64,000 nucleotides of DNA. Origin: Coraliomargarita sp. (GTDB taxonomy: Bacteria; Verrucomicrobiota; Verrucomicrobiia; Opitutales; UBA953). Position numbers and translations under genes: made by a program. Position 1 is the first letter of the stretch, and each line of letters begins with the position of its first letter. The stretch lies in NCBI GenBank assembly GCA_024638885.1, contig JAHEJL010000001.1:273001-337000 (forward strand), read 5' to 3'. Positions 42,705 through 50,156 of this stretch are shown one piece after another. The notes under the pieces are model-generated. The model had not been told where the DNA came from. It saw nothing but the letters and a program-made list of their open reading frames with translations, and ran no database searches.

Positions 42705-44477
42705 ATGCCGCCACACCCTCCGACTGCAGCCCTCGACTCACACTGGCGGGAGATGACTTTGCCGCATTATCTGAAGGGATTGCGGCTGCGGCTGCAGGAG
42801 GCATGGCTGAGCGATCCGAGCACGGCGAAAGCCGACGTTGAGGCATATGAGAAATGCCGTAAGGAGCTCGAAAAAAAGGGGGCCGGGGCGAACGCCTCGG
42901 ATGCCAAGAAGTTCCTTCGCGATTCCGTCGGGGTGATCATCCGCCTGCTCAAGCGTGAAAACGTCGGCAAAGAGGCCGGCGTCTTGGGAGACGCCAGCCA
43001 GGTGAATCTGGCCATCAGCAACGAGGAAGCCCTGCTGTCGCTGATTGCGCCGGACTTGTCGGAGAACCCGAGCGGTCGCTGGCCGGGTCCGGTCGGCTAT
43101 CGTTCGGCCCTAAACCACCTGATCGCTGTCAGTATCCGCGTGCACTCGATGTACCCGGACACGAAGTTCGAAGTCATCCTGCGTGCCTCCGCCCGCCGTA
43201 TCATCGTCCCGGCGCTCGCCCATAACCTGACGTTCCTGCGGCGCAGCGCCCCGAAAGCCTTTGAATATCTGCTCAAATCAGATGAAGGCCTCGAGCGATT
43301 GCGTGGCGGCCGGGAGATTCCCTCCCTACCCGCTGGCAAGATGCCCGAAGCTGAAGCGGCGACGGCCGAAGCTTGGCGGCGACTGCTGAATGCCGCCCTG
43401 CACTTCGGCCGTCAGTCGGTCGTGGATGCCGGCGAGCTGATTGCGGAGGTCAAGCGACTGACCCTTGAACATGAAATCAATCCGACTGGTAGCGCCCTAT
43501 GGAATGAGTTGAGCCTCATCGCCTCCGGCGACCTTTCCATCGATGAGTTGCTGGTCTCCCGTGTGACGACGGACCTGCAGGACAAACTGGGCGCGGCCCC
43601 GCCTCGCCCGATCGTGTTCTGCGCCCGGGCCCGCTTCGGCCTGCTTCGTTATTCCTATGCGATGACGGAGGAACGCGAGGTCGTAGCCAAGGAACCTTCC
43701 AAGGCGCTCAGCACGACGAACGACTTCTTCCAGGGACTGCGCGAGCAGACCAAGAATGGCGGTGAGCTCGGCGAAGATGCCTGCGTCCGTGCCTTCGGCT
43801 GGGCCTACCTGTGGTCACGCTGTCTGCTTCTGGGGCGTGCCGAAGACAAGCGCATGGACTCGGCTGAATTCAAGGCGTCGCAGGACAAAGCGGGCTTGCT
43901 GATCGAAGACATGCTCTACCAGGTCCACCTCCATGCCGACAAGGTGGAGTACCGCCAACTCGCTTTACGCTATGTGACGGGGTTCCTGACTAACCCCCGC
44001 TTCGTGAGACCTAAAGTCTTGCGGTGCAAAAATCATGAAAAGGCCAGGAGCTATCTCCAGCAGATGCGTGAGGAGTCCCTGCCCGGCGGCCTGATCTCCA
44101 TGATGGAAGCGCGCCTGCAGCTGCACGAAGCCTATGCGCTGTCAGGTAAGCCCGGGTTCGCCGTTGCGCTGTACGGCGCGCTGACGACTTACGCCGAGAC
44201 GCTGAGATCGATTAGCGCCGCCGAGCACGCCGACAACATGATGGACGGTGAAGTCGCGGCCTGGGCTATTCCCGAGATGCGTTACGCAGTCGAACTTCTC
44301 AAAAAGACCGTGACTGAGACCGGCAACGCCAAGACATCCAAGGTCAGCGAACTGGAGCGCATCCAGAAAGCGCTGGATATGGTGGGTGAAATGCAGTTCG
44401 GCGTTTACTTCAATCAGGAGGAAGAAGCTGGGCGGCTGGAAAAGGGCCTAAAGCTGGCCTGTGCTGATTTAGGGTAG
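42705..44477 (+). CDS. unknown helical protein X1, island-associated
   Basis: A 590-residue protein, almost entirely alpha-helical by eye, no signal peptide and no recognised domain. The first ATG is at 42705; a second at 42753 (MTLPHYLKGL) may be the real start because it sits after GGCGGGAG. It is a distant paralogue of the 597-residue protein at 53785: shared features are the central SALWNELSLI / TLLWQQLGSL segment, RYVTGFLTNPRFVRPKV versus RFAAGFATNPRYTRSSV, and the end segment MQFGVYFNQEEEAGRLEKGLKLA versus RNYGIYFDLQRESDLLHAGMEEY. TPR-like repeats are possible but not certain. It opens the plus-strand half of the island, upstream of viperin. Confidence 0.75.
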   Translation: MPPHPPTAALDSHWREMTLPHYLKGLRLRLQEAWLSDPSTAKADVEAYEKCRKELEKKGAGANASDAKKFLRDSVGVIIRLLKRENVGKEAGVLGDASQVNLAISNEEALLSLIAPDLSENPSGRWPGPVGYRSALNHLIAVSIRVHSMYPDTKFEVILRASARRIIVPALAHNLTFLRRSAPKAFEYLLKSDEGLERLRGGREIPSLPAGKMPEAEAATAEAWRRLLNAALHFGRQSVVDAGELIAEVKRLTLEHEINPTGSALWNELSLIASGDLSIDELLVSRVTTDLQDKLGAAPPRPIVFCARARFGLLRYSYAMTEEREVVAKEPSKALSTTNDFFQGLREQTKNGGELGEDACVRAFGWAYLWSRCLLLGRAEDKRMDSAEFKASQDKAGLLIEDMLYQVHLHADKVEYRQLALRYVTGFLTNPRFVRPKVLRCKNHEKARSYLQQMREESLPGGLISMMEARLQLHEAYALSGKPGFAVALYGALTTYAETLRSISAAEHADNMMDGEVAAWAIPEMRYAVELLKKTVTETGNAKTSKVSELERIQKALDMVGEMQFGVYFNQEEEAGRLEKGLKLACADLG

Positions 44478-44536
44478 GCGCATCACCCCTAAGCCAAAAG
44501 TCTGATTAGAAGGCATTTTTGTGCACTTTTATGGGG

Positions 44537-44612
44537 TCCTAGGGGTGCGCCCTAAGGGGGACACCGTTTGTCCTTAGGGGGGCCCGAGGGGTCATTGGAG
44601 GCCTCCATATGG
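44537..44612 (+). promoter_or_regulatory. dyad-rich region upstream of the viperin gene
   Basis: CCTAGGGGTGCGCCCTAAGG, then a hairpin from CCTAAGGGGGACA to TGTCCTTAGG (44551-44578, core GGACAccgttTGTCC), a perfect GGAGGCCTCC palindrome (44597-44606) and CCATATGG (605-612) are packed into 76 bases ending 17 bp before the viperin start. There is no T tract, so a terminator is unlikely; operator sites or an RNA leader structure are more likely. Confidence 0.5.
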
Positions 44613-44628
44613 GGGTCATTTTGGACGC

Positions 44629-45510
44629 ATGGAAACACCCATGCCGACCGCTAACGTCACCACCGTCAACTTCCACCTGGTCAAGCACTGCCCGATGGCG
44701 TGCAACTTCTGCTACGCCCGCTTCGAGGACGTGATCCGCGACACGAAGGTGAGCAAGCTCGGCCTCCCGACCGAAAAGGCCCGGACGGTCGTCACTGAAC
44801 TCGCCGCGCTCGGCTTCAAGAAGATCAACTTCGCCGGCGGCGAGCCGCTTCTACGGAAGGACCTTCCGGAACTGATCCGCTACGCTAAATCCCTCGGCCT
44901 CGTCACGAGCATCATCACGAACGGTCAGCTGATCACCGCGGACTGGATCAAGTCCGTCTACGGCCATCTGGACCAGATCGGCATCAGCGTCGACAGCGCC
45001 CTACCTGAACGTCGTGCCCAGATGGGCCGAGCCATCAACGGCAAGCCGCTGACGAACGAGGATTACCTCGACCGGGCGACCCTCATCCGCCTCGCCCATA
45101 TTTCGCTCAAGATCAACAGCGTGGTCACCGCCCAGAACTTCGACGAGGATATGAACGGGTTCATCCGCCAGCTTGCGCCACAGCGCTGGAAGGTGTTCCA
45201 GGCCCTGCAGATCGACGGGCAGAACAATCTCGATGCGGCCTTCCTCCGCTGTCCGGACCAAGCCTTCGACCTCTTCAAGCGCACGCATGCCGGGCTTTCT
45301 GCCCAAGGCATCCGGGCGGTCTTCGAGGGTAACGACGACATGACCGCCAGCTACGCCATGGTCGATCCGTTCGGCCGCTTCTACGACAACATCGAGGGCG
45401 CCTACCGCTACAGCCAGCCGATCTGGAAAGTCGGCGGCACGACGGCGCTGAGCCAGGTCGTGGTCGACGCCGGTAAATTCATCGCCCGTGGCGGCGAGTA
45501 CAAGGTCTGA
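44629..45510 (+). CDS. prokaryotic viperin (antiviral radical SAM nucleotide dehydratase)
   Basis: A 293-residue radical SAM enzyme. The [4Fe-4S] motif is KHCPMACNFCYARF (Cys21, Cys25, Cys28), followed by KINFAGGEPLL (SAM binding), SIITNGQLI, ISVDS, KINSVV and RWKVFQALQIDGQNN; the end has DPFGRFYDN and KFIARGGEY. All of these line up with human viperin (INFSGGEPFL, KINSVI, RWKVFQCLLIEGEN, LKRGGKY). Viperins convert CTP, and in bacteria also UTP or GTP, into 3-prime-deoxy-3-prime,4-prime-didehydro nucleotides that terminate phage RNA synthesis. Start is 44629 or 44641. Downstream gene Y begins 19 bp later and is probably cotranscribed. Confidence 0.94.
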   Translation: METPMPTANVTTVNFHLVKHCPMACNFCYARFEDVIRDTKVSKLGLPTEKARTVVTELAALGFKKINFAGGEPLLRKDLPELIRYAKSLGLVTSIITNGQLITADWIKSVYGHLDQIGISVDSALPERRAQMGRAINGKPLTNEDYLDRATLIRLAHISLKINSVVTAQNFDEDMNGFIRQLAPQRWKVFQALQIDGQNNLDAAFLRCPDQAFDLFKRTHAGLSAQGIRAVFEGNDDMTASYAMVDPFGRFYDNIEGAYRYSQPIWKVGGTTALSQVVVDAGKFIARGGEYKV

Positions 45511-45529
45511 CCACATCTCCCTTCCAACC

Positions 45530-46405
45530 ATGATGAGATACCTCCTCCTGAAGTCCGCGGACGACCTGATGGTCAAGGTCAAGCAATGGGTCCGGCAGCA
45601 TCGTCACCGGCTTCACCTAACCGCGGATTATCGTTCCAAGGAAGAAATCCGCCTCGTGCCGCAACAGGCGAACGGACGCTTCGACGTGGAGAACGCCCCC
45701 GGCTGCACGCTGAGCATTCGGCAGGACGCCCTGATTATCGCCTGCTCGCAGGCTTGTGCCGAGGTCGAGCAAGGGGTGGTTAACTTCCTCCGCAAAGCCA
45801 AGCTGATCGACAGCGGCAGCCCTCTGGAGCGAATCGAAACCTTCCAGCGGAAAAACATCCGCCACGACCACGAACGGGGACGCCCCGTGTCAGAAGAAGC
45901 CAAGGCCAAGCGTCGAGAACGCCGTGACGTGGCCGCCGAAGATCGCCCAATCGCCCGGTTCGAGTCCGTGCTGGAAGCGGCATACGCCGCGGCGGAGGCC
46001 GCGGGACCTTGGCTGGTGCTACACGAACGAGCCATCCGGACTGCCGGCGAGACTCACTATCTCGACCCTGACTACGTCTACGAAGCCTTGGTCGACCTGG
46101 CGCATACGGCCCGCTACAGCAGCGACCACCAAGGCCTAGGCATGTCGTGGGCGGACTTTCTCGGACAGCTCAGGTCGCACGACTTCGTGCCCAACACCTC
46201 GCCCTACACGATTGAGCGCTACTTTGCGGACTACCATATCTGCCACCAGGGCGAGATGCTCTGCATCCAGGCCCACATTCGCCAAGGCAACGGCTCCGCC
46301 CACGAATGCCTGCGCATCTACGTTGTCCAGCCGCGCAAGCCGGGAGACCCCGTCATCATCGGCCAGATCGGCGCCCATCTTCCCACCGCCGACCGGGCGC
46401 ACTGA
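45530..46405 (+). CDS. unknown viperin-adjacent protein Y
   Basis: A 291-residue soluble protein with no recognised domain, beginning MMRYLLLKSADDLMVKVKQW. A strongly basic stretch (RKNIRHDHERGRPVSEEAKA, KRRERRDVAAEDR, residues about 105-140) separates an N-terminal part with strand-rich LSIRQDALIIACSQACAEVEQ from a C-terminal part (YLDPDYVYEALVDLAHTARYSS, HICHQGEMLCIQAHIRQG, ECLRIYVVQPRKPGD). The basic region suggests nucleic-acid contact. It follows viperin by 19 bp on the same strand and precedes two micro-ORFs and a terminator, so it is a candidate viperin helper or regulator. Confidence 0.75.
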   Translation: MMRYLLLKSADDLMVKVKQWVRQHRHRLHLTADYRSKEEIRLVPQQANGRFDVENAPGCTLSIRQDALIIACSQACAEVEQGVVNFLRKAKLIDSGSPLERIETFQRKNIRHDHERGRPVSEEAKAKRRERRDVAAEDRPIARFESVLEAAYAAAEAAGPWLVLHERAIRTAGETHYLDPDYVYEALVDLAHTARYSSDHQGLGMSWADFLGQLRSHDFVPNTSPYTIERYFADYHICHQGEMLCIQAHIRQGNGSAHECLRIYVVQPRKPGDPVIIGQIGAHLPTADRAH

Positions 46406-46407
46406 CC

Positions 46408-46491
46408 ATGACTTCGCCACTCCCGACAACCTCAGCTTCGAGCACCGAACCGCTTCGCCCGCTCATCAATCGTCCCGAAACGCGACGCTAA
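46408..46491 (+). CDS. possible 27-residue micro-ORF after Y
   Basis: The ATG lies 2 bp after the stop of gene Y, so translation could be coupled. The 27-residue product begins MTSPLPTTSASSTEPL and ends NRPETRR, rich in Ser, Thr and Pro with a basic tail. There is no separate ribosome-binding site. It may be chance; it is listed because it is in phase with a compact operon and is followed by a second micro-ORF. Confidence 0.35.
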   Translation: MTSPLPTTSASSTEPLRPLINRPETRR

Positions 46492-46541
46492 CCCCTTTGG
46501 CCCGTCCATCCAGGACCCCCAACATAGAAAGGACCCACAAC

Positions 46542-46631
46542 ATGCCCGACAACTACGGTAACGGCGGCGGCTATCCCAGCACCACCGGCAACTCCTCCGG
46601 CGGCGGCCGCTCCAACGGCCCGCGCAAGTAA
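46542..46631 (+). CDS. 29-residue Gly/Ser/Asn-rich microprotein ending GGGRSNGPRK
   Basis: A 30-codon ORF preceded by a good ribosome-binding site (GAAAGGA, 11 bases before the ATG) and followed 19 nt later by a strong terminator. The product begins MPDNYGNGGGYPSTTGN and ends GGGRSNGPRK. The C-terminal tail is shared with the 11-residue micro-ORF at the end of the ViaA-like gene (GGRGNGPRK), encoded by different synonymous codons. It could be a precursor peptide, a tag-like or a regulatory microprotein of the viperin operon; no function is shown. Confidence 0.72.
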   Translation: MPDNYGNGGGYPSTTGNSSGGGRSNGPRK

Positions 46632-46649
46632 GCGGAGAACGAGATAAGC

Positions 46650-46680
46650 AGAGGGGCCGCGAAGCGGCCCCTCTTTCTTT
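46650..46680 (+). terminator. rho-independent terminator of the viperin operon
   Basis: The perfect 11 bp stem AGAGGGGCCGC / GCGGCCCCTCT with a GAA loop is followed by TTCTTT. It ends the transcript that carries viperin, Y and the microprotein. The convergent acidic gene ends 14 bp further on. Confidence 0.92.
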
Positions 46681-46694
46681 AGAAGATCGGTTAG

Positions 46695-47306
46695 CTAGCC
46701 TTGAGGTTGCCTGAGCAGGCCGACAAACCCCTCGGCGGCGAGGCGAGCGGCTAGTTCTGTCGGGACGATCAGGTAAGTGCGGTAACTCATGGCGATCACT
46801 TCGATCGGCTGGTTCTCGAACATCAGGACGCATTGCCAGAGGGCCTTGCTCTTCGGCTCGGGCGCAAACGCGGCGGGCTCAGGCTGTCCTTGGCCGAACC
46901 GACGAAGCAGATGGCCAAGGAGTTCGCTCGCGCGCGGCTCCTTGGACAGACGGATGATCTGATGGCCTGGGTCCTGGCCGGCGGCTAAGCGACGGGCGAT
47001 GGCCGCCTGACGCTCCTCCGGCGTGGCAAGCCGCAGCTGGCTCGGAGCGGACTTCGCGGCCTCGGCAGGGACGCCGAGTGGCGCCGCCTCCTCGCGGTGG
47101 AAGACATCGTCGAGATGCTCCAGGTAGTTCTCCTGCGCCTCCCAGGCTTCGTCCGCATCGGTGTTGGTGTCGTCCTCGTAGGTCAGTTCCTCCGGGTCGA
47201 CCGCCTCGCCGCCGCGGATCTTAGCGTCGAGCGGTTCCGGCTCGTTCGGTTCGATTTCCTCGAAGATGTCCTCGGGGTCGACGTCTTGTTCATCGGGATG
47301 ATTCAT
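46695..47306 (-). CDS. acidic hypothetical protein (203 aa)
   Basis: A 203-residue protein beginning MNHPDEQDVDPEDIFEEIEPNE. The first 75 residues are strongly acidic, and the C-terminal 80 are a folded alpha/beta part (RRFGQGQPEPAAF, ALWQCVLMFENQPIEVIAMSYRTYLIVP). No family recognised. It is convergent with the viperin operon and divergent from Z1, inside the repeat-free island. An acidic N-terminal tail could mimic nucleic acid or bind a basic partner such as Y; this is conjecture. Confidence 0.68.
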   Translation of the reverse strand: MNHPDEQDVDPEDIFEEIEPNEPEPLDAKIRGGEAVDPEELTYEDDTNTDADEAWEAQENYLEHLDDVFHREEAAPLGVPAEAAKSAPSQLRLATPEERQAAIARRLAAGQDPGHQIIRLSKEPRASELLGHLLRRFGQGQPEPAAFAPEPKSKALWQCVLMFENQPIEVIAMSYRTYLIVPTELAARLAAEGFVGLLRQPQG

Positions 47307-47625
47307 GGGGCGCGGAAGCCTACTCGCCGTGCGCCCAAGTCAACGCATAGCGCACAGCTCACCGGACCTCATTGTCGTACGAAACGGGCCTAGGTGGTGA
47401 AACGGCCAAGCACCGCGGGCATAGGCGATGTCGCACGATTTGTCCCCTGATAAATGGCCGACGTTTTTATAACCGTCTTGGGATTTTCCTGACGATTTCG
47501 GCTTGCGCGGAGTTTTCCGAACAACAGAACCCCGCTCCCGTTTTTTGAAAGTCGAAGCCCGATTCGGAACTCACCTCGGTCTGAAACCTAAACCGGACCT
47601 CACCGCGGTCAGTCGGCCGTCGATC

Positions 47626-47676
47626 AAAGGGCCGGAGTCTTCTGCGCAAGCAGTCGGCTCCGGCCCTTTTGCTTTG
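47626..47676 (+). terminator. terminator-like hairpin in the leader of Z1
   Basis: The perfect 12 bp stem AAAGGGCCGGAG / CTCCGGCCCTTT with a 20-base loop is followed by TTTGCTTT. It lies 50 bp before the Z1 start with no plus-strand gene between it and the viperin terminator, so it may attenuate Z1 transcription. The rest of the 47307-47716 gap contains the motif GTCGCACGA (47430-47438) and A/T-rich sequence but no gene. Confidence 0.7.
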
Positions 47677-47725
47677 GGGCCCGCGCCACGCGTGCATGGA
47701 GGCGCGCAGGGAGCCTATGGTTACC

Positions 47726-49204
47726 ATGACTAAACTCATCCATACCTACAGTCTCCAGGCGTTCCCGACCGAGAAGGTCCTCAAGGAGTTCAAGCCCGTC
47801 CGCGGGATGCGCTTCGCGGGGCCCATCGATCTCCCCATGAAAGACCGGGAGGTGCTGCGCGAAACCTCCCTCAGCCGCTACTTGGACCGCAAGAGCTGGC
47901 TCGGCACCCGCATCGTGCCGGACGTCGTCCCGGTCTTCCGGCTCATCGCCGAGAAGATGGGCTACGACTTGACCGCGCTGCTCGAGGGCAAAGGCGAGAC
48001 CGGCAAGCCGACCGATACCTGGACGGTGTATGCGGACAAGGGCCAGACGCCGATGCTGATCCGCTGGACGATCGGCGAGGCCCAGCTGATCCTTGGCATC
48101 GTCGTCGGGGAAGAAAGCGTCGAGCCGACCCTGGCCGTCCTGTTGCTCGCCGATCATCAGGCGATGGGCCTGCTGGGAGATATCGGCGACGCGCTGCGTG
48201 CGCTTGAAGAAGAATTGGTACCTCAGCGCGAGGTCGACGTCGCCGAAGGCGCTCTTCTCACGCGCTATCTCAGCGGCGGCAGCTTCTGGCATGATTTCAG
48301 CATTCGTTGCCGCATCCATGCCGACCCAGATCAACCGTTGAGCCCCGAGCGGATGGCCGACCTATCGGCCGTGCGCAATTCGGCGCAAGTCATCATCGAG
48401 GAAGGCAACGGTGGCGTAGCCGAAAAAGGGGGAATGATTATCAGGAACATGAAGAGTCGGGCGTCCTCGATGTTCTATGGTCCGCACGAACATCCCTCCA
48501 AAGAGTTCCTGTCTATCCTACATAGCTGGAGCGTCTACGACGTGGAACGAGAAATGGAGAAAGTGTTCGGCGAATTCTTTGCCTGGCAGCGAGAGGTCAA
48601 GGAAGGGGCGGCCACCGACCTCCCCGCCCAGGAAGAAGCCCCAGCGATCGATCATGAGCTGGCGGAGCGCCAGGCCCGCCTCGAACTGATCGTCCATGAG
48701 TTCACCGAAGATTGGCGTAGCGAAATGAGCCCGAGCCGAATCTACCTTACGTTTACCTACCGGCAACCGACGCTCGGAAAGGGCTTCAAGGACTGCCCGG
48801 CAAACGTCCTGCGCGGCACGGGACCGGACCTCAAGATGAAGGGAGGCCATGTCACCCAATCCCATGACCTGCTCAACCTTCTGATCGACGCCCTGTGCAC
48901 CCTACCGAAACGGCACCCCGGGAAAGGACGATACCAGGCCAAGGTCAAGGTGGGCGGCTTCATCGAAGCTCCGGTGATCGTGGACGGCTATCGGGACAAC
49001 ATGCACGGGCGGACGCAGTTCACGGACATCACCAATCCGTTCTACGCTTCGCACCACGGAGTGCCGGTACGCGTCGACAAGAGCGTGGCCGTCTGGCGTC
49101 AGGGCTACGACACCGAAGCCCTGGTGGCGGACTTCTTCTACGCCCCGGACACGAAGGACCTGCACATCGCGAACCTATACCGGATCAAGGTGCCGAAGGG
49201 GTAG
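47726..49204 (+). CDS. unknown protein Z1, conserved island protein
   Basis: A protein of about 492 residues, cytosolic by sequence, no known domain. Conserved blocks shared with Z2 (55825): RGMRFxGPIDxP near residue 27, MGYDL..LLEGKGETGKP.D.WTVYAD near 75, PMLIRWTIG, then a variable middle, and near the end CPANVLRGTGPDLKM.GG.VT.S.DLL, TNPFYA.H.G.PVRVD.SV.VWR and ADFFYAP...DLH.ANLYR.KVPK. Start ATG 47726 matches the Z2 start (MTKLIHTY versus MTHLKNTY); ATG 47717 is an alternative. AGGGAG 12 bp upstream is also kept in both. The role is unknown; close similarity of Z1 and Z2 implies a recent duplication or paired function. Confidence 0.8.
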   Translation: MTKLIHTYSLQAFPTEKVLKEFKPVRGMRFAGPIDLPMKDREVLRETSLSRYLDRKSWLGTRIVPDVVPVFRLIAEKMGYDLTALLEGKGETGKPTDTWTVYADKGQTPMLIRWTIGEAQLILGIVVGEESVEPTLAVLLLADHQAMGLLGDIGDALRALEEELVPQREVDVAEGALLTRYLSGGSFWHDFSIRCRIHADPDQPLSPERMADLSAVRNSAQVIIEEGNGGVAEKGGMIIRNMKSRASSMFYGPHEHPSKEFLSILHSWSVYDVEREMEKVFGEFFAWQREVKEGAATDLPAQEEAPAIDHELAERQARLELIVHEFTEDWRSEMSPSRIYLTFTYRQPTLGKGFKDCPANVLRGTGPDLKMKGGHVTQSHDLLNLLIDALCTLPKRHPGKGRYQAKVKVGGFIEAPVIVDGYRDNMHGRTQFTDITNPFYASHHGVPVRVDKSVAVWRQGYDTEALVADFFYAPDTKDLHIANLYRIKVPKG

Positions 49205-49224
49205 TGAGGCGGCGCGCACTAGTT

Positions 49225-49442
49225 GACGCGTTGACTAGTTGGCCGGTGGGCAAGGAAGGCGGGGCCGCCGCAGGGCGGCCGGAGGTAGGGGCGCGATTCA
49301 TCGTGCCCTCCTATTTCGGAGGGCGCGGCGAAGCCACGCCCCTACCATGGTTCGCCCTGCGGCGAACTTGTTTGGGTAGGCGGCGGACGGCTCGGGGAGC
49401 CGTCCCTACCCGAGACAGCTATGTCGTGACGCGGTCCCGACC
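49225..49442 (-). repeat. mosaic repeats resume (cluster 10)
   Basis: GTTGACTAGTTGGCCGGTG modules, GGCCGCCGCAGGGCGGCC, GCGCGATTCATCGTGC, GGGCGCGGCGAAGCCACGCCCC, GTTCGCCCTGCGGCGAAC, GACGGCTCGGGGAGCCGTCC and CTATGTCGTGACGCGGTCCC end in CCCTACC. Several modules are reversed relative to the left half of the window. No gene is seen. Confidence 0.85.
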
Positions 49443-50156
49443 CTACCTCAGGGCAGACAGGACGAAGTCGCAGATGAGCCAAGAAGCGGTCGCGGTGGCG
49501 ACGAGCCAAGCGATGACGACAGCGATCAGCATCACCGGGATGCCGAGGAAGATGATCCGGAGGGCGCCAAGGGAATGTGCGCGTACAACCTGGGCGAGAA
49601 GCCAGACTTGGGCGATGAAGCGAATGAACAGCAGTCCGCCGACCAGGAGGAAGCTGAAGGAGAGTATGGAGTATCGAGTATTGAGTATGGCAAGGAGGAG
49701 GCTGGACCAGGCGAGCGTGGCGAGGTCGGCGGTGAGATGGTTCAGTAACACGGCCCGGGCGGTGGCTTTCCAGCCACCGGAAGCTCCGCCAGTGACGAGC
49801 AGACCGAGGTGAATGACGCCGAAGGCGCCGAGGGCGAAGCACGCCGGCAGCAGGAGCGTGAGGACCAGCGCCCAAGTCGTCATGAAGGTCTCCCCGGCCA
49901 GCGCATAGGGTCCGACGTACTGGTTAATAATCTGGATCACGGGCTGGGCTAACCACCCCATCCACTCCTGAGGAATCGCACCTAAGGCGTGTTCCTTGGC
50001 GACGTCTGCGCCCAGCTTGATCGCCCGCGCCAGCGGATCGTGGCTGAGGAGGAGGCGGAGGTTCAAGAGCCACGTAGCCGGCAAGGCCGCGGCGAAAATC
50101 CATAGAGGCACAGAAGCGGCGTTAGCTGGCCGGTTGACAAGTTGACCCGTTGACAT
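49443..50156 (-). CDS. multi-pass membrane protein (YIP1-like appearance), start uncertain
   Basis: A membrane protein of about 237 residues with five or six hydrophobic helices (VPLWIFAAALPATWLLNLRLLL, TTWALVLTLLLPACFALGAFGVIHLGLL, FSFLLVGGLLFIRFIAQVWLL, IIFLGIPVMLIAVVIAWLVATATASWL). The general plan recalls YIP1-family proteins. The only usable ATG (50156) falls inside repeat sequence, so the first 15 residues are repeat-encoded. The stop codon also comes from a repeat (CTG AGG TAG), and the segment LNTRYSILSF is encoded by the ATACTC heptamer element. It may be a gene remodelled by repeats, or a decaying one. Confidence 0.6.
   Translation of the reverse strand: MSTGQLVNRPANAASVPLWIFAAALPATWLLNLRLLLSHDPLARAIKLGADVAKEHALGAIPQEWMGWLAQPVIQIINQYVGPYALAGETFMTTWALVLTLLLPACFALGAFGVIHLGLLVTGGASGGWKATARAVLLNHLTADLATLAWSSLLLAILNTRYSILSFSFLLVGGLLFIRFIAQVWLLAQVVRAHSLGALRIIFLGIPVMLIAVVIAWLVATATASWLICDFVLSALR

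Noticed and set aside
47626..47676. Hairpin as the terminator of the acidic minus-strand gene
   Set aside because: That gene reads away from this site; the T-rich side is on the plus strand.
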